NCBI RefSeq assembly: GCF_018333235.1
Contig: NZ_BORP01000006.1
Span: 62,001-126,000 of the forward strand
DNA: 64,000 bases
Origin: Ornithinibacillus bavariensis
GTDB taxonomy: Bacteria > Bacillota > Bacilli > Bacillales > Amphibacillaceae
Direction of reading: 5' to 3'
Part shown: positions 18,598 to 31,334 of the stretch, piece after piece
Numbering within the stretch: the stretch's first letter is position 1
Layout: each line of letters opens with the position of its first letter
The notes under the pieces: generated by a model
Database searches by the model: none
What the model was told of the DNA's origin: nothing
The model's input: only the letters and a program-made list of their open reading frames with translations
Translations under genes and position numbers: made by a program

Positions 18598-19059
18598 TTT
18601 CTACCCCTCCGTTTAAGAAATAGCAGCTGAGACATAAAAACGATTAACTAAAGAAGCGAATAATCTTCTGTTAGCGGATGAAAAATAGGTAGACTCCTTG
18701 ATAAAAACTTTTTCTCTCGAAAGTGAAATCGCTATCAATGTAGTCCTTGATTTTCGGTAGAACAGGTATCAGTAAAACCGCGAAGTGAAGCCTTGCTTCT
18801 ACCGAGTAAGCAATAAGTTGCGAGGTGTAAAACTTCCCTGAAGTAATTTGCAGCACGACAAGCATACAGCACGAGGAGGCTCACCAATCGTCCAGCGGTA
18901 AAGCAGACACGACGATGATCCTCTCGAGCAGATATTGCCCCTATACTGGAAGTAAAAGCATAGTATTTTTCCAGAGTGGGTTTTGCTCCAAGTTAATTGT
19001 TCGGATTATTGATTAGTACTACCCCGTTTGTTCCAGCCATTTTATTATTTCTCAATACT
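18598..19059. repeat. non-coding stretch resembling a dispersed repeat
   Basis: About 460 bases with no supportable gene. It is more GC-rich and structured than other gaps here: CGGTAGAA (18755-18762) and TTCTACCG (18797-18804) are inverted repeats. It contains the phrase ACGAGGAGGCTCACCAATCG (18872-18891), which I recall, unverified, as common to an interspersed non-coding element in several Bacillaceae. It may be a decayed copy of such an element. Confidence 0.4.
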
Positions 19060-21567
19060 CTATTCGATTTCTTCTGTATCCGTTTCAACGGATTCATAAG
19101 CAATCTCTTCTACATCAGCAGATTCTTCTTCATCCTTTTCACGCTCAATTTTTGCAACAGTCGCCACTTCTTCATCATCTTGAAGACGAATTAAGCGAAC
19201 ACCACGAGTATTTCTACCAGTTTGCGAAATACCTTCTACAGGAATTCGAATTAGTACACCGGCTGCTGTAATTAGCATGATATCTTCTTCTCCAGTTACT
19301 GCTTTAACGGCTACAATATGACCTGTCTCTTCTGAGAGCTTGGCTGTAAATATTCCCTTACCTCCACGATTCGTAATTCGATATTGATCCTCTGGTGAGC
19401 GTTTTCCAATACCTTTATTCGTTACATGAAGGATTTGTAAGCCTTCCTCGAGAATTTCCATAGAAACTACTTCATCATCGCCACGTAAGGAAATACCACG
19501 AACACCCGCAGCAGTTCTCCCCATCAATCTAACCTGCTCTTCAGGGAAACGAATCAAATAGCCATTCTTTGTTGCAATCATAATATCTTTTGTACCGTCT
19601 GTTAATCGTACAGAAATTAGTTCATCATCATCACGTAATCCAAGTGCGATTAATCCACCTTTACGAATGTTAGCGAATTGAGAAAGGGAAGTACGTTTAG
19701 AAATTCCTCTTCTTGTTGTAAAGAAGAAATTCCAATCCTCTCTAAACTCGTTAACAGAAATTACTGCATTAATCCACTCTTCTTTTTCAATTTGTAATAG
19801 ATTAATGATTGGAAGACCTTTCGCCGTACGGCTATATTCTGGTATTTCATAGCCCTTCACCTTGTAAACTTTTCCTTTGTTCGTAAAGAATAAAATCGTA
19901 TCGTGAGTAGAGGTCGAAACGAGATGTTCTACAAAGTCATCCTCATGTGTACCCATTCCCTGAATTCCACGTCCACCACGCTTTTGTACACGGTATGTTG
20001 ATGAAGGTAGTCGTTTAATATAGCCCTTATGTGTAAGCGAAATGATAATATTCTCTTCTGGGATTAAATCCTCATCTTCAAATAAATCGGCTCCACCAAT
20101 CGTTATTTCAGTTCTTCTTTCATCTCCGTATTTTTCTTTAATCTCTGTTAGTTCTTCACGGATGATTTCTAGAACCTTTTCTTCATCAGCTAGAATAGCT
20201 TTTAATTCTTCAATTAGCTGTAAAAGCTCATTGTATTCATTTTCAATCTTCTCACGTTCTAATCCAGTTAAGCGCTGTAGTCTCATGTCCAAAATAGCCT
20301 GTGCCTGCTTTTCTGATAAATTAAAGCGCGTCATTAGACCGTCACGGGCAATATCTGCCGTTTTCGAATTACGGATTAGTGAAATAACCTCGTCCAAATG
20401 ATCAAGGGCAATTCGTAATCCCTCTAAAATATGAGCACGGGCTTCTGCTTTTCTTAATTCAAAGGCTGTGCGTCGCTTAATAATCACCTTTTGGTGATCT
20501 AAGTAATGAATTAGACATTCTTTTATATTTAATACCCTTGGTACGCCATCAACTAGTGCTAAGGTATTAACTCCGAATGTTGTTTGTAATGCTGTATATT
20601 TATAAAGGTTATTCAATAGGACATTCGCATTAACATCACGGCGTAATTCCATGACAATTCGCATACCATTACGATCTGATTCATCTCGTAAATCAGTTAT
20701 ACCCTCAATCCGCTTATCACGAACTAGCTCAGCAATTTTTTCTATTAGCTTTGCTTTATTGACCTGATAAGGAAGCTCTGTCACAAGTATGGTAGACTTT
20801 CCATTGGCATGCTCTTCAATTTCAACCTTTGCACGAATGGTAATGGATCCTTTACCAGTTTCATATGCTCTGCGAATACCGCTTCGACCTAGAATAATTC
20901 CAGCTGTAGGAAAATCTGGTCCAGGTAAATAATCTTCCATAATCTCATCAATTGTAATATCTGGATCCTTACTTACTGCAAGAACAGCATCAATTGTTTC
21001 TCCAAGATTATGTGGTGGAATATTCGTAGCCATCCCAACAGCAATCCCTGAAGCTCCATTTACGAGTAAATTCGGAAAGCGAGATGGAAATACAACTGGT
21101 TCGCGTTCTGAACCATCATAGTTATCCTGGTAATCGATCGTGTCCTTATTAATATCACGTAGAAGCTCCATTGAAAGTTTTGACATTCTCGCCTCTGTAT
21201 AACGCATCGCTGCTGCTGAATCACCATCTACAGAACCGAAGTTACCATGTCCATCAACTAAAGGATTTCGATAACTGAAATCCTGTGCCATACGTACCAT
21301 CGCCTCGTAAACCGCTGAATCACCGTGTGGGTGATATTTACCAATTACTTCTCCAACGATACGAGCTGACTTTTTGTAGGCTTTATCCGAATGCATACCA
21401 AGGTCATTCATTGCATATAATATTCTTCGATGTACAGGCTTCATCCCATCTCTTACATCTGGTAACGCACGAGAGACAATTACACTCATTGCATAGTCAA
21501 GGAAGGATGTACGTACTTCCTGACTGATATTTATTTCTTGTACACTTTGACGTTCCTGATCCGCCAT
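19060..21567 (-). CDS. gyrA: DNA gyrase subunit A
   Basis: Breakage-reunion subunit of DNA gyrase, which introduces negative supercoils. 835 residues. Catalytic Tyr123 lies in MRYTEARM. The quinolone-determining region reads [10 protein letters not shown] with Ser84 and Glu88, the susceptible state. The C-terminal beta-pinwheel carries the GyrA box QKRGGRG, and the tail is acidic. ATG is preceded by AGGAGG. Follows gyrB with a 95-base gap, and both are probably transcribed together from the remB/recF side. Confidence 0.98.
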   Translation of the reverse strand: MADQERQSVQEINISQEVRTSFLDYAMSVIVSRALPDVRDGMKPVHRRILYAMNDLGMHSDKAYKKSARIVGEVIGKYHPHGDSAVYEAMVRMAQDFSYRNPLVDGHGNFGSVDGDSAAAMRYTEARMSKLSMELLRDINKDTIDYQDNYDGSEREPVVFPSRFPNLLVNGASGIAVGMATNIPPHNLGETIDAVLAVSKDPDITIDEIMEDYLPGPDFPTAGIILGRSGIRRAYETGKGSITIRAKVEIEEHANGKSTILVTELPYQVNKAKLIEKIAELVRDKRIEGITDLRDESDRNGMRIVMELRRDVNANVLLNNLYKYTALQTTFGVNTLALVDGVPRVLNIKECLIHYLDHQKVIIKRRTAFELRKAEARAHILEGLRIALDHLDEVISLIRNSKTADIARDGLMTRFNLSEKQAQAILDMRLQRLTGLEREKIENEYNELLQLIEELKAILADEEKVLEIIREELTEIKEKYGDERRTEITIGGADLFEDEDLIPEENIIISLTHKGYIKRLPSSTYRVQKRGGRGIQGMGTHEDDFVEHLVSTSTHDTILFFTNKGKVYKVKGYEIPEYSRTAKGLPIINLLQIEKEEWINAVISVNEFREDWNFFFTTRRGISKRTSLSQFANIRKGGLIALGLRDDDELISVRLTDGTKDIMIATKNGYLIRFPEEQVRLMGRTAAGVRGISLRGDDEVVSMEILEEGLQILHVTNKGIGKRSPEDQYRITNRGGKGIFTAKLSEETGHIVAVKAVTGEEDIMLITAAGVLIRIPVEGISQTGRNTRGVRLIRLQDDEEVATVAKIEREKDEEESADVEEIAYESVETDTEEIE

Positions 21568-21662
21568 AGATATAAAACCTCCTGATCATGTCGTTACCAT
21601 CAAAGACGAAGATAACGACATCTAAGAAAAACAAGTTTGTATTTCTGCTATTCGTTTATTTG

Positions 21663-23603
<1,941 letters not shown>

Positions 23604-23616
23604 CTACCTAAAGTAT

Positions 23617-23889
23617 TTACTCAAACAAATCGCTCGAATAATCTTCAAGTTTACTTATTGTTGAAATCATGCTTGCGCGTTTTTTTAATGTAGCAACTGA
23701 TAGTGTGCTCACATATAATTGGTTATCTGTTATTACAACTGATTTTGCATCCTCCCGAGGTCCTATTATTCCTGTAGAATTTTTCATCATCTCCTCCATA
23801 ATGGTAGAGGATGAAACAATATGATAGTCAATGATGGAAACAATATCCTTTGACCGTATGACGTTACCATTTCCAATATGAATAAACAA
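23617..23889 (-). CDS. remB: RemB/YaaB-like matrix regulator (DUF370)
   Basis: About 90 residues. In B. subtilis RemB, a DUF370 protein related to the DNA-binding regulator RemA, promotes biofilm matrix gene expression. Here the N-terminus FIHIGNGNVIRSKDIVSIID and the later STLSVATLKKRA match that family. I chose TTG at 23889, with GGGGAG five bases upstream, giving the family start L/M-FIHIG. An ATG 15 bases earlier lacks a good ribosome site. Located between recF and gyrB as in B. subtilis. Confidence 0.85.
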   Translation of the reverse strand: MFIHIGNGNVIRSKDIVSIIDYHIVSSSTIMEEMMKNSTGIIGPREDAKSVVITDNQLYVSTLSVATLKKRASMISTISKLEDYSSDLFE

Positions 23890-23932
23890 AATATCTCCCC
23901 ACATTCCAAAAGACTCGGGTCAGCTTCATCTA

Positions 23933-25045
23933 TTAAAGGAAAACAGTCCCATTAGTAACACGGAAAATTTCTGCCTTTTTTAAAGTTTCATGATGAATAC
24001 CATCTACACTAGTTGTTGATACAAAGGTTTGAACCTTTCCTTGAATTGTATTTAACAAATGAGACTGTCTGTAATCATCTAACTCACTCAAGACATCATC
24101 CAAAAGTAAAATTGGATATTCGCCTACTTCATTGAAGATAAGGTCAATTTCAGCAAGCTTAATAGATAAGGCTGTTGTTCGTTGCTGGCCCTGAGACCCA
24201 TAGGTTTGTACATCCTTACCGTTAACATAAAAAAGAATGTCATCTCGATGTGGTCCAATTAAGGTAGTGCCACGTTCCATTTCTTTATCTTGTATTTGCT
24301 TAAATTTTTCCAAAAAGCTACTTTCTATTTTTTCCTTACTAGCACCTTCTAATACTTCTATCGTTGGTGAGTATACGATTTCAAGGTCTTCTAGCTCATG
24401 GCTTATACCATGATGAATTGGTTTTGCCCATTTCCGTAATAACTCTAGAAAAACAAACCGCCGCTCTAAAATGGTGCTTGCATGTTCAACTAACTGCTCT
24501 GTTAGAATATGCAGCATAACAAGGTTTTTATTTTGCTCTCGTTGCATTTGCTTTAATAAATGATTACGCTGCTTTAGTATTTTTTGGAACTGTCCGAGGT
24601 GATAAATATAGCGTGGTTGTATTTGACCAAGTTCCATATCGATAAATCTTCTCCGGATCTGCGGTGGACCCTTTACTAATGTCAAATCCTCAGGGGCAAA
24701 CATGACAACATTTAATACACCAATATAATCACTTAATTTTCGCTGTTCTAAATGATTTAACCTAGCTTTTTTTCCTTTGTTAGATATTACTATTTCAAGC
24801 GGTATAGAGGTTGCACGCTTTTTAATCCTACCTTCTATTTTAGCATAATCCTCATCCCAGCGGATTAATTCTTTTTCCTTGGAGGTTCGATGTGACTTCG
24901 TAAACGCTAGTAAATAGATTGCTTCCATGAGGTTTGTTTTTCCTTGCGCATTCTCTCCAATGATGACATTTACTTTATCATCAAACGGAATATCTAGTTT
25001 TTGGTAGTTACGATAATTCGTTAATTTTAATTCTTCAATATGCAT
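23933..25045 (-). CDS. recF: recombination mediator RecF
   Basis: SMC-like ATPase that helps load RecA at single-strand gaps. 370 residues, usual length. Walker [10 protein letters not shown] at about 30-38, signature [16 protein letters not shown] near 280, and Walker [13 protein letters not shown] near 315. ATG start at the end of a gap of about 20 bases from yaaA, consistent with one operon dnaN? - yaaA - recF, although a terminator stands between dnaN and yaaA. Confidence 0.97.
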   Translation of the reverse strand: MHIEELKLTNYRNYQKLDIPFDDKVNVIIGENAQGKTNLMEAIYLLAFTKSHRTSKEKELIRWDEDYAKIEGRIKKRATSIPLEIVISNKGKKARLNHLEQRKLSDYIGVLNVVMFAPEDLTLVKGPPQIRRRFIDMELGQIQPRYIYHLGQFQKILKQRNHLLKQMQREQNKNLVMLHILTEQLVEHASTILERRFVFLELLRKWAKPIHHGISHELEDLEIVYSPTIEVLEGASKEKIESSFLEKFKQIQDKEMERGTTLIGPHRDDILFYVNGKDVQTYGSQGQQRTTALSIKLAEIDLIFNEVGEYPILLLDDVLSELDDYRQSHLLNTIQGKVQTFVSTTSVDGIHHETLKKAEIFRVTNGTVFL

Positions 25046-25066
25046 TTTTTATTCCTCATTTAGGAA

Positions 25067-25330
25067 TTAATCCTTTTTGGTTACCAAGAAAGAGCCAGCT
25101 CCTTCAATTTCAACAATATCTCCTGGGTACAGCTTTCTTCCGCGTCGTTGCTCTAATTCACCGTTCACTAACGCACCTTGCTCTTGTAAAAATGCCTTTA
25201 CCATTCCACCAGATTCCAAAATATTAGCTAGCTTTAAAAATTGACCTAATGGAATATAGTCCGTACTTATTTCGATTGATGTATGCAATGTTATCACCAT
25301 TTTTCCATCGTTTATTTTAAATAATTCCAT
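25067..25330 (-). CDS. yaaA: S4-domain protein YaaA (RlbA)
   Basis: Small RNA-binding protein with an S4 fold, 87 residues as drawn. The core IPLGQFLKLANILESGG and the RRGRKLYPGDIVEIEG stretch match B. subtilis YaaA, thought to act in 50S ribosome assembly. The start is uncertain: ATG at 25330 makes it longer than the B. subtilis protein (71), and ATG at 25300 gives 77 residues with a weak GATGGA site. Lies between dnaN and recF as in other Bacillaceae. Confidence 0.88.
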   Translation of the reverse strand: MELFKINDGKMVITLHTSIEISTDYIPLGQFLKLANILESGGMVKAFLQEQGALVNGELEQRRGRKLYPGDIVEIEGAGSFLVTKKD

Positions 25331-25427
25331 ATAACCATTTTACTAAAGTTTTTGCTTAAAGGGAAGGTATGACCCTCGAAATACACTTAAAACGTTTCTA
25401 TGTGTCTAAAAATGCGTTTTATAGGTA

Positions 25428-25478
25428 TAAAAAAAGACTTTTATTACTTAGACAGCAGATAAAAGTCTTTTTTAAAAT
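25428..25478 (-). terminator. Rho-independent terminator after dnaN
   Basis: AAAAGACTTTTAT and ATAAAAGTCTTTT arms flank a 13-17 base loop. On the minus strand it is followed by TTTTTTTATACC. Confidence 0.85.
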
Positions 25479-25484
25479 TAGATT

Positions 25485-26621
25485 TTAATATGTTCTTACT
25501 GGAAGAATTAATTGTAGCATCGCTGGATTGTCCACAGGGCGGATAACGAATGGACGCATAGCACCTGTAAAGTCAATTTTTACTTCATCCACTTCCATTA
25601 CCTTTAGTGCATCTAGCATATACTTTGAACTAAAGGATATTTTTAATTCTTCTCCTTCAATAGATTGAACTGATAATTCCTCCGATACATGGCCAATTTC
25701 AGGAGAATTACTAGTTATTTCTAATATATTTCCATCCTTTGTGGTTAATTTCACAACGTTATTACGTTCTTCTCTTGCAAGTAGGGAAGCACGATCAATA
25801 CTACTAATTAAATCTCTTGTTTTTACATGAAGTACTGTTTTACTTTGTTCTGGTATTAATCTTGACGTTTCAGGATAGTTACCATCCAAAATACGCGATA
25901 AGAAATTTAAGTGCTTTGTACGGAATAAAATTTGATTATTGGTAACACTAATTTCAACTGTTTCTTCCGTATCATCAAGAATTTTATTTAATTCATTTAA
26001 GCTTTTTCCAGGAACAACTATGCTCGAAAATTGAACACTAGATGAGCTTACTGGAACTTCCCTAGAAGCTAGTCGGTGACTATCTGTCGCGGTGAATGTT
26101 AATTTACTTTCAGATAAAGATAGATTAACCCCAGTCAAGATTGGTCTAGTTTCCATGGAAGAGACAGCAAATACAGTTTGTTTAATTAAGCTTTTCAGAA
26201 TATCAGTAGGGATCTCAAAGCTATCATCGGTTTGTAATTTCGGTAGCTGTGGATATTCTTCTGCATCCTGTCCATTTAAACTAAATTCTGCTTTTCCAGA
26301 ACGAATGGTCACTTTTAAGTTCTCATCTGCAGTAATCTCAACATGTTGCTCAGGTAGCTTACGTACAATATCAGGAAAATATTTCGCTTGCAGTACAATA
26401 CTACCTTCCTCAATATCCTCTACATTTACGATTCCATCTTCTTCTGCTGGAATATACGATTCGATGGAAATATCAGAATCACTACCTGTTAACGTAATAC
26501 CGTGTTGTCTTGCTTCTATTTTCATACCAGTTAATATCGGAATAGCTGTTCTTGATGAGATTGCTTTCATGACATCTTGGACACTATCGATTAATAAATC
26601 ACGTTGAATAGTAAATTTCAT
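25485..26621 (-). CDS. dnaN: DNA polymerase III sliding clamp (beta subunit)
   Basis: Ring-forming processivity factor, 378 residues with three tandem clamp folds of about 120 residues each. N-terminus MKFTIQRDLLIDSVQDVM and C-terminus MLQLILPVRTY are typical, the latter being near the protein-binding pocket. ATG after GGGAGGA. It follows dnaA, with the origin-unwinding region in between. Confidence 0.98.
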   Translation of the reverse strand: MKFTIQRDLLIDSVQDVMKAISSRTAIPILTGMKIEARQHGITLTGSDSDISIESYIPAEEDGIVNVEDIEEGSIVLQAKYFPDIVRKLPEQHVEITADENLKVTIRSGKAEFSLNGQDAEEYPQLPKLQTDDSFEIPTDILKSLIKQTVFAVSSMETRPILTGVNLSLSESKLTFTATDSHRLASREVPVSSSSVQFSSIVVPGKSLNELNKILDDTEETVEISVTNNQILFRTKHLNFLSRILDGNYPETSRLIPEQSKTVLHVKTRDLISSIDRASLLAREERNNVVKLTTKDGNILEITSNSPEIGHVSEELSVQSIEGEELKISFSSKYMLDALKVMEVDEVKIDFTGAMRPFVIRPVDNPAMLQLILPVRTY

Positions 26622-26639
26622 TGAAAAAATCCTCCCAAA

Positions 26640-26807
26640 GGATGTTCTATTTATTTATTATTTTTTATAAAAAATATAGTAATAATAGTAATAGGGCCTG
26701 TGAATATGTGGATAACCCCCTTCAGAGTAAATGGAACCTAGTTATCCACATGTGAATAAAGTGTTTATAAAGGTGTATTCGTTATCCACATTGTTAACAT
26801 ACAGTTA
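26640..26807. other. oriC: oriC, dnaA-dnaN part: DnaA boxes, DnaA-trio and AT-rich unwinding region
   Basis: Perfect boxes TTATCCACA lie at 26742-26750 and 26782-26790 on plus and at 26707-26715 on minus. One-mismatch boxes are at 26751-26759 (TTATTCACA, minus) and 26699-26707 (ATATTCACA, minus). Read on the minus strand, the boxes are followed by the GC cluster GGCCC, then six trinucleotides TAT TAC TAT TAT TAC TAT (26676-26693), then an A/T-only stretch (26648-26675). This is the order of the basal unwinding system known from B. subtilis. Confidence 0.9.
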
Positions 26808-28151
26808 TTAGGATAGCGATTTTAATTGTTGCTTAAGTTCATCTATTTCTTTTGCTAAAATGGTATCATTTTCTACCATCTTGGTGATTTTTTCATGCGC
26901 ATGGATAACGGTTGTGTGATCTCTTCCACCAAATTCTTCCCCAATCTTTGGTAACGATAAATCTGTTAATTCTCGAGATAAGTACATTGCAATCTGGCGT
27001 GGAAATGCTATCGACTTTGTGCGTTTCTTTGCAAAAAAGTCTTCTGTCTTCACATTATATTTCTCACCAACAACTTCAATAATTGCAGGAATAGTAATGA
27101 TTTTAGGTCTGCTATTCGGAATAATATCCTTCAAAGCATCAGCTGCTAATCCAGCATCAATATCTTGATTTACTAGTGAAGAATATGCAACGACGCGGAT
27201 TAAAGCGCCCTCTAGTTCACGAATATTGGTATCGATTTGATTGGCAATGTAATGCATAACTTCTATTGGTATATCTAGTCCTTCTGCTTTTGCTTTTTTT
27301 GTTAGAATCGCAATTCTAGTTTCTAAGTCGGGAGGGGTTATATCTGTTATTAATCCCCACTCGAAGCGGGAACGTAGACGATCCTCCAATGTTGGTATTT
27401 CTTTAGGTGGTCGATCACTAGAAATGATAATTTGTTTATTTTCTTCGTGTAAGGCATTAAAGGTATGGAAAAATTCCTCCTGGGTAGATTCCTTACCAGC
27501 AATAAACTGAATATCATCTATTAGTAAAACATCAACATTTCGATATTTATTTCGGAAATTAATTGCCTTATTATCCATAATGGCATTAATGAATTCATTC
27601 GTGAATTTTTCAGAAGATAGATAAACCACATTTGCATTTTTATTATGCTCTAATACATAATGGCCAATTGCATGCATTAAGTGAGTTTTGCCTAACCCAA
27701 CTCCTCCATAGATGAATAGGGGGTTATAGGCTTTTGCCGGTGCTTCAGCTACTGCCAGTGATGCAGCATGGGCGAAACGATTGCCTGATCCAATAACGAA
27801 TGTATCAAATGTATATTTAGGGTTTAACATCGTTTTTCCATCATGAGCTTCATTGTCCTGATGAATTGGTTTTGGTTGAGGCTTTATTTCTTCCTCTATA
27901 GCGGTATCTTGAACAATAAGCTTTATTACTAATTTTGCACCAGTCACCTCTAATAAGATGTTGGAAATTAATTGGGAATACTGCTCTTCTAACCAATCTC
28001 TAGCAAATTCATTTGGGGCAGAGACGGTTAATGTACTGCCTTCTAATGATTCTGCTTTTGTATCCTTTAACCATGTATCAAAGCTTGGTTTACTAATTTT
28101 TTCTTCTATTTTTTCTAAAGCTACCTTCCATAGGTCATGAATATTTTCCAA
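26808..28151 (-). CDS. dnaA: chromosomal replication initiator DnaA
   Basis: AAA+ initiator that binds DnaA boxes and opens oriC. 447 residues from the TTG start at 28151, chosen because AAAGGGGGG lies six bases upstream and the protein then begins ENIHDLW like B. subtilis DnaA. Domain I about 1-80; domain III AAA+ with Walker [10 protein letters not shown] (149-157) and Walker [10 protein letters not shown]. Domain IV has the signature [15 protein letters not shown]. Flanked on both sides by DnaA-box clusters, so autoregulation is likely. Confidence 0.98.
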   Translation of the reverse strand: MENIHDLWKVALEKIEEKISKPSFDTWLKDTKAESLEGSTLTVSAPNEFARDWLEEQYSQLISNILLEVTGAKLVIKLIVQDTAIEEEIKPQPKPIHQDNEAHDGKTMLNPKYTFDTFVIGSGNRFAHAASLAVAEAPAKAYNPLFIYGGVGLGKTHLMHAIGHYVLEHNKNANVVYLSSEKFTNEFINAIMDNKAINFRNKYRNVDVLLIDDIQFIAGKESTQEEFFHTFNALHEENKQIIISSDRPPKEIPTLEDRLRSRFEWGLITDITPPDLETRIAILTKKAKAEGLDIPIEVMHYIANQIDTNIRELEGALIRVVAYSSLVNQDIDAGLAADALKDIIPNSRPKIITIPAIIEVVGEKYNVKTEDFFAKKRTKSIAFPRQIAMYLSRELTDLSLPKIGEEFGGRDHTTVIHAHEKITKMVENDTILAKEIDELKQQLKSLS

Positions 28152-28670
28152 ATCATTCCCCCCTTTCAATGAACGATAATAGATTTTCCATTTTTAGAAT
28201 AAAAAACCTCTCTCTATCTTTTTATTGCATATTTTTCGTGTGCATGCATAAAGATGGAAAGGTAAGGATTCTATTATATTTAATTTAACTATGCAAAAAT
28301 AGTTAACAATGAATGTGGATAATAAAAGCTATGAAATTAAAACATTTAATAGAGTTATTCGCAGATTAAATAAAACTGTGGATAAGGTTACAGACAGCAC
28401 TGTGAATAAATGTCCACAGGATATCCACAAATTGTGAATAAGTATAATAGGGAATTTGGTTATTGACATGTTAAAACACATTAATGATAACAAAAAAAAG
28501 CAGACTCTGCAATGACTTTTCGACACTTATCCACATATTCCACCTATTGTAGACAAAAATTATTCACACCACTATATTTTGTGCTTAACCTGTCGACAAA
28601 TGCTGTGGATAATCAAAAATCTTGAAAAAGGTATGAACATAGCGTGTGGATAAACGAGGGTCGAATTGGA
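28152..28670. other. oriC: oriC, dnaA-rpmH part: DnaA-box clusters
   Basis: Perfect DnaA boxes: minus at 28314-28322, 28377-28385, 28604-28612 and 28645-28653; plus at 28527-28535. TTATTCACA variants: minus at 28401-28409 and 28433-28441, plus at 28560-28568. ATATCCACA lies at 28421-28429. The intervals are AT-rich and contain no gene. Together with 26640-26807 this makes a bipartite origin around dnaA. Confidence 0.93.
28273..28301 (-). promoter_or_regulatory. candidate dnaA promoter
   Basis: Minus-strand TATAAT at 28278-28273, with a weak -35 element 17 bases upstream. It lies about 120 bases before the dnaA start and next to the DnaA box at 28314, fitting autorepression. Confidence 0.45.
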
Positions 28671-28673
28671 AGT

Positions 28674-28702
28674 TGACGATAGTCCATTTTTTCTGTATAA
28701 TT
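28674..28702 (+). promoter_or_regulatory. sigma-A promoter of rpmH
   Basis: TTGACG, 17-base spacer, TATAAT, placed 65 bases before the rpmH start. Five and six of the consensus bases match. Confidence 0.85.
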
Positions 28703-28767
28703 ACAAAGACTGTCTAAGGTTTAGATTGTTTTGGAGAAATTAGATCCCTCGGGGAGGTGCAGTATAA

Positions 28768-28902
<135 letters not shown>

Positions 28903-28903
28903 G

Positions 28904-28931
28904 CCACTGAAAATGTCAGTGGTCTTTTTTC
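28904..28931 (+). terminator. terminator after rpmH
   Basis: CCACTGA and TCAGTGG arms followed by TCTTTTTT. Confidence 0.85.
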
Positions 28932-28973
28932 GCAGTTAAAATCGAAGAATCAGGTTATAAATAGAATAATACG

Positions 28974-29017
28974 AAAAGCAGTGGTACAGAATGGTAAAAG
29001 GTCCTGCTGCTTTTTTA
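28974..29017 (+). terminator. second terminator-like hairpin before rnpA
   Basis: AAAAGCAG and CTGCTTTT arms with a long loop containing a further GGT/ACC pairing, followed by TTTTTTATTA. Confidence 0.6.
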
Positions 29018-29059
29018 TTACATAGGATGACATTTGCAACTTAGCATTAGGTGATGAAC

Positions 29060-29401
29060 ATGAAAAAGGAATTTCGAGTGAAGGATAATAGAGATTTTCA
29101 AGTAATTTTTAAAAAGGGTAAGTCTTTTGCCAATCGTCAACTAGTTCTTTATTATATGAAGAAGCCTGATCAGGAACATTTTAGAATTGGTTTATCCGTT
29201 GGGAAAAAAATAGGAAATGCAGTAACAAGAAATCGAATTAAACGATATTTACGACAGGCATTTCATGAGCTGGAGTCCGATATTTTAGCAAACTATGATT
29301 TTGTCATTATTGCCCGACAGCCAACAAAAAACATGCAATTTTTTGAAGTGAAAAAGAGCCTAATGCATTTATTGTCGAAGGAAAAGCTATTAAAAAAATA
29401 A
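29060..29401 (+). CDS. rnpA: ribonuclease P protein component
   Basis: Basic protein subunit that helps RNase P RNA process tRNA 5' ends. 113 residues from ATG 29060, which has AGGTGA five bases upstream; earlier GTG/ATG codons at 29051 and 29054 overlap that site. The RNR signature [16 protein letters not shown] is intact. It lies between rpmH and yidC as usual. Confidence 0.96.
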   Translation: MKKEFRVKDNRDFQVIFKKGKSFANRQLVLYYMKKPDQEHFRIGLSVGKKIGNAVTRNRIKRYLRQAFHELESDILANYDFVIIARQPTKNMQFFEVKKSLMHLLSKEKLLKK

Positions 29402-29519
29402 AGTAACTAGAGATTTAAATAGAATCTATTTATGCTTTATTGTAAAATATGTGATACATAGTATTTTTATCGAATTGAAAGCGATTTTTTTGTTTTAGAC
29501 TAGTTAGGAGGAGCAGAAT

Positions 29520-30284
29520 TTGCGTAAGAAGTTATTAATGATAGCGATGTTAATTGGTTTAATAGTATTCCTATCTGGGTGTAGCCAGATTAATGAACCA
29601 ATTACTCCGGAAAGTGAAGGAATTTGGAATTCATATTTTGTCTATCCATTATCATGGTTGATACAGTATTTTGCTAATTTATTTAATGAGAATTATGGAC
29701 TAGCGATTATCCTAGTAACGGTAATTATCCGTACAGCATTACTTCCATTAAATATAAAGCAATTAAAGAGTACAAAAGCAATGCAGGATATCCAACCGGA
29801 ATTAAAAGAGCTACAGCAAAAATATAGCTCAAAGGATGCGAATACACAGCAGAAATTACAGCAAGAAACAATGGCGTTATTCCAAAAGCATGGGGTAAAT
29901 CCGTTGGCAGGATGTTTACCAATCTTTGTGCAAATGCCAATTCTACTTGCAATTTATCACGCAATCATGCGTACAGAGGAAATTGGCCACCATACATTTT
30001 TATGGTTCCCATTAGATGAGAAGGATTTAATTCTTCCATTTATAGCTGGTATAACAACATTTTTACAGCAAAAGTTAATGATGGCAGGAAGCGCTGGGGC
30101 TAATAATCCACAAATGACGGTAATGCTTTATATGATGCCGATCATGATTACAGTATTTGCGTTTATGTTCCCATCAGCTCTAGCACTTTATTGGATTATC
30201 GGTAATCTATTTATGATTGCACAAACCATTTTCATTCGTAAGCCTATGATGAGGGATACGAATACTGGGGGAGACAAAAAGTGA
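29520..30284 (+). CDS. yidC: membrane protein insertase YidC (SpoIIIJ type)
   Basis: Inserts and folds membrane proteins with or without SecYEG; in Bacillus the SpoIIIJ copy is needed for sigma-G activity during sporulation. 254 residues, TTG start with GGAGGAG. Lipoprotein signal with lipobox LSGC (Cys at about 21), then five membrane helices. The conserved hydrophilic-groove arginine lies in [11 protein letters not shown]. The basic C-terminal tail is short. Stop overlaps the jag start by 4 bases (GTGA). Confidence 0.96.
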   Translation: MRKKLLMIAMLIGLIVFLSGCSQINEPITPESEGIWNSYFVYPLSWLIQYFANLFNENYGLAIILVTVIIRTALLPLNIKQLKSTKAMQDIQPELKELQQKYSSKDANTQQKLQQETMALFQKHGVNPLAGCLPIFVQMPILLAIYHAIMRTEEIGHHTFLWFPLDEKDLILPFIAGITTFLQQKLMMAGSAGANNPQMTVMLYMMPIMITVFAFMFPSALALYWIIGNLFMIAQTIFIRKPMMRDTNTGGDKK

Positions 30285-30898
30285 GAGAAATAACTGCTAC
30301 CGGGCAAACAGTTGATGAAGCGGTCCAATCAGCTTTAGAGCAGTTAAATACAACAAGGGACCAGGTTGATATTACGATTATTGATGAAGGTAAAAAAGGA
30401 ATTCTTGGTGTGTTTGGAGCAAAACGCGCGATTGTAAAAGTGGTGCTTGCGAAGAATCCAATTCAAGAGGCAGAGAAATTTATCCTTGATGTTGTAAGTA
30501 AAATGGGTGTTGATTCTGAAATATCAACCTCAATAGATGGGAATCATGTAACATTTGATTTACGTGGTGAAAAAATTGCTCTCTTAATTGGCAAACGTGG
30601 ACAGACCTTGAATGCACTGCAATATTTAGTTCATCTGGTCGTGAATAAAGAAGGAAATCAATACTATACAGTTACTTTAGATGCAGAAGGCTATCGTGAG
30701 CGACGTAAAGAGACCTTGGAAGTACTCGCAGTACGGATGGCTGATAAAGCGAAGCGCATTAACAAAAAGGTCGCATTAGAACCAATGCCTGCATTTGAAC
30801 GTAAAATTATTCACAGTAAGCTTCAAGAATTGGAAGATATATCTACTTATTCTGATGGAGTAGAGCCACATCGACATATTGTTATTAAGCCTTCATAA
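30281..30898 (+). CDS. jag: RNA-binding protein Jag (KhpB)
   Basis: 205 residues. An N-terminal Jag_N domain (about 1-50) contains [16 protein letters not shown] domain (about 60-135) contains the [15 protein letters not shown] loop, and a C-terminal R3H domain (about 145-205) ends near [15 protein letters not shown] start is coupled to yidC. Orthologues associate with KhpA and bind RNA, affecting cell elongation and division; SpoIIIJ-associated in Bacillus. Confidence 0.95.
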   Translation: MREITATGQTVDEAVQSALEQLNTTRDQVDITIIDEGKKGILGVFGAKRAIVKVVLAKNPIQEAEKFILDVVSKMGVDSEISTSIDGNHVTFDLRGEKIALLIGKRGQTLNALQYLVHLVVNKEGNQYYTVTLDAEGYRERRKETLEVLAVRMADKAKRINKKVALEPMPAFERKIIHSKLQELEDISTYSDGVEPHRHIVIKPS

Positions 30899-30906
30899 AA
30901 TGATGG

Positions 30907-30938
30907 AAAAAACCTCTGGAGATCCAGGGGTTTTTTTG
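30907..30938 (+). terminator. terminator of yidC-jag
   Basis: AACCTCTGGA GA TCCAGGGGTT stem followed by TTTTT. Confidence 0.9.
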
Positions 30939-31022
30939 TATGGTTTTACACATTGGTTCCATACTAATAAGAAGTGTAATATCTTAGTTGATTTAACATA
31001 ATGGTTACGAAAGGAAGATAAA

Positions 31023-31241
31023 ATGTCTAAGAATAAAAAGGATATACAACAATCAAATGAGGTTGCTGAGAAGTATTATGATGCTTCTGGCTATCAAAGC
31101 AGTAATCAAACGGAAAAAGGCTTAGCCATTACCCATGAGCAGGCAACCGATGCATATACAGAAGGAACTGTTGATGGGAAAATCGATATGTTAGATGAAC
31201 AAGGTGAATTGAAGGAATATAGAGGTAAGGATTTGGAGTGA
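31023..31241 (+). CDS. DUF4025 (YozQ-like) small protein
   Basis: 72 residues, very acidic and hydrophilic, with no signal or membrane part. The central segment GLAITHEQATDAYTEGTVDG resembles the DUF4025 family of small Bacillaceae proteins such as YozQ, of unknown function. ATG with GAAAGGAAGA upstream; its own terminator follows. The name rests on recollection of the family motif. Confidence 0.7.
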   Translation: MSKNKKDIQQSNEVAEKYYDASGYQSSNQTEKGLAITHEQATDAYTEGTVDGKIDMLDEQGELKEYRGKDLE

Positions 31242-31269
31242 GTTAAATATATAGCTCAATACGTAGGAA

Positions 31270-31303
31270 GAAGAGTCTTAACTAATTTAGGACTCTTTTT
31301 TTG
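31270..31303 (+). terminator. terminator of the DUF4025 gene
   Basis: AAGAGTCTTA and TAGGACTCTT arms followed by TTTTTTTG. Confidence 0.88.
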
Positions 31304-31334
31304 TGCATAACTAATTATTTTTCCTTTAGCAAAC

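Noticed and set aside
29475-29490. cre site before yidC
   Set aside because: TTGAAAGCGATTTTT lacks the final conserved C of the consensus, and yidC is not expected to be carbon regulated.
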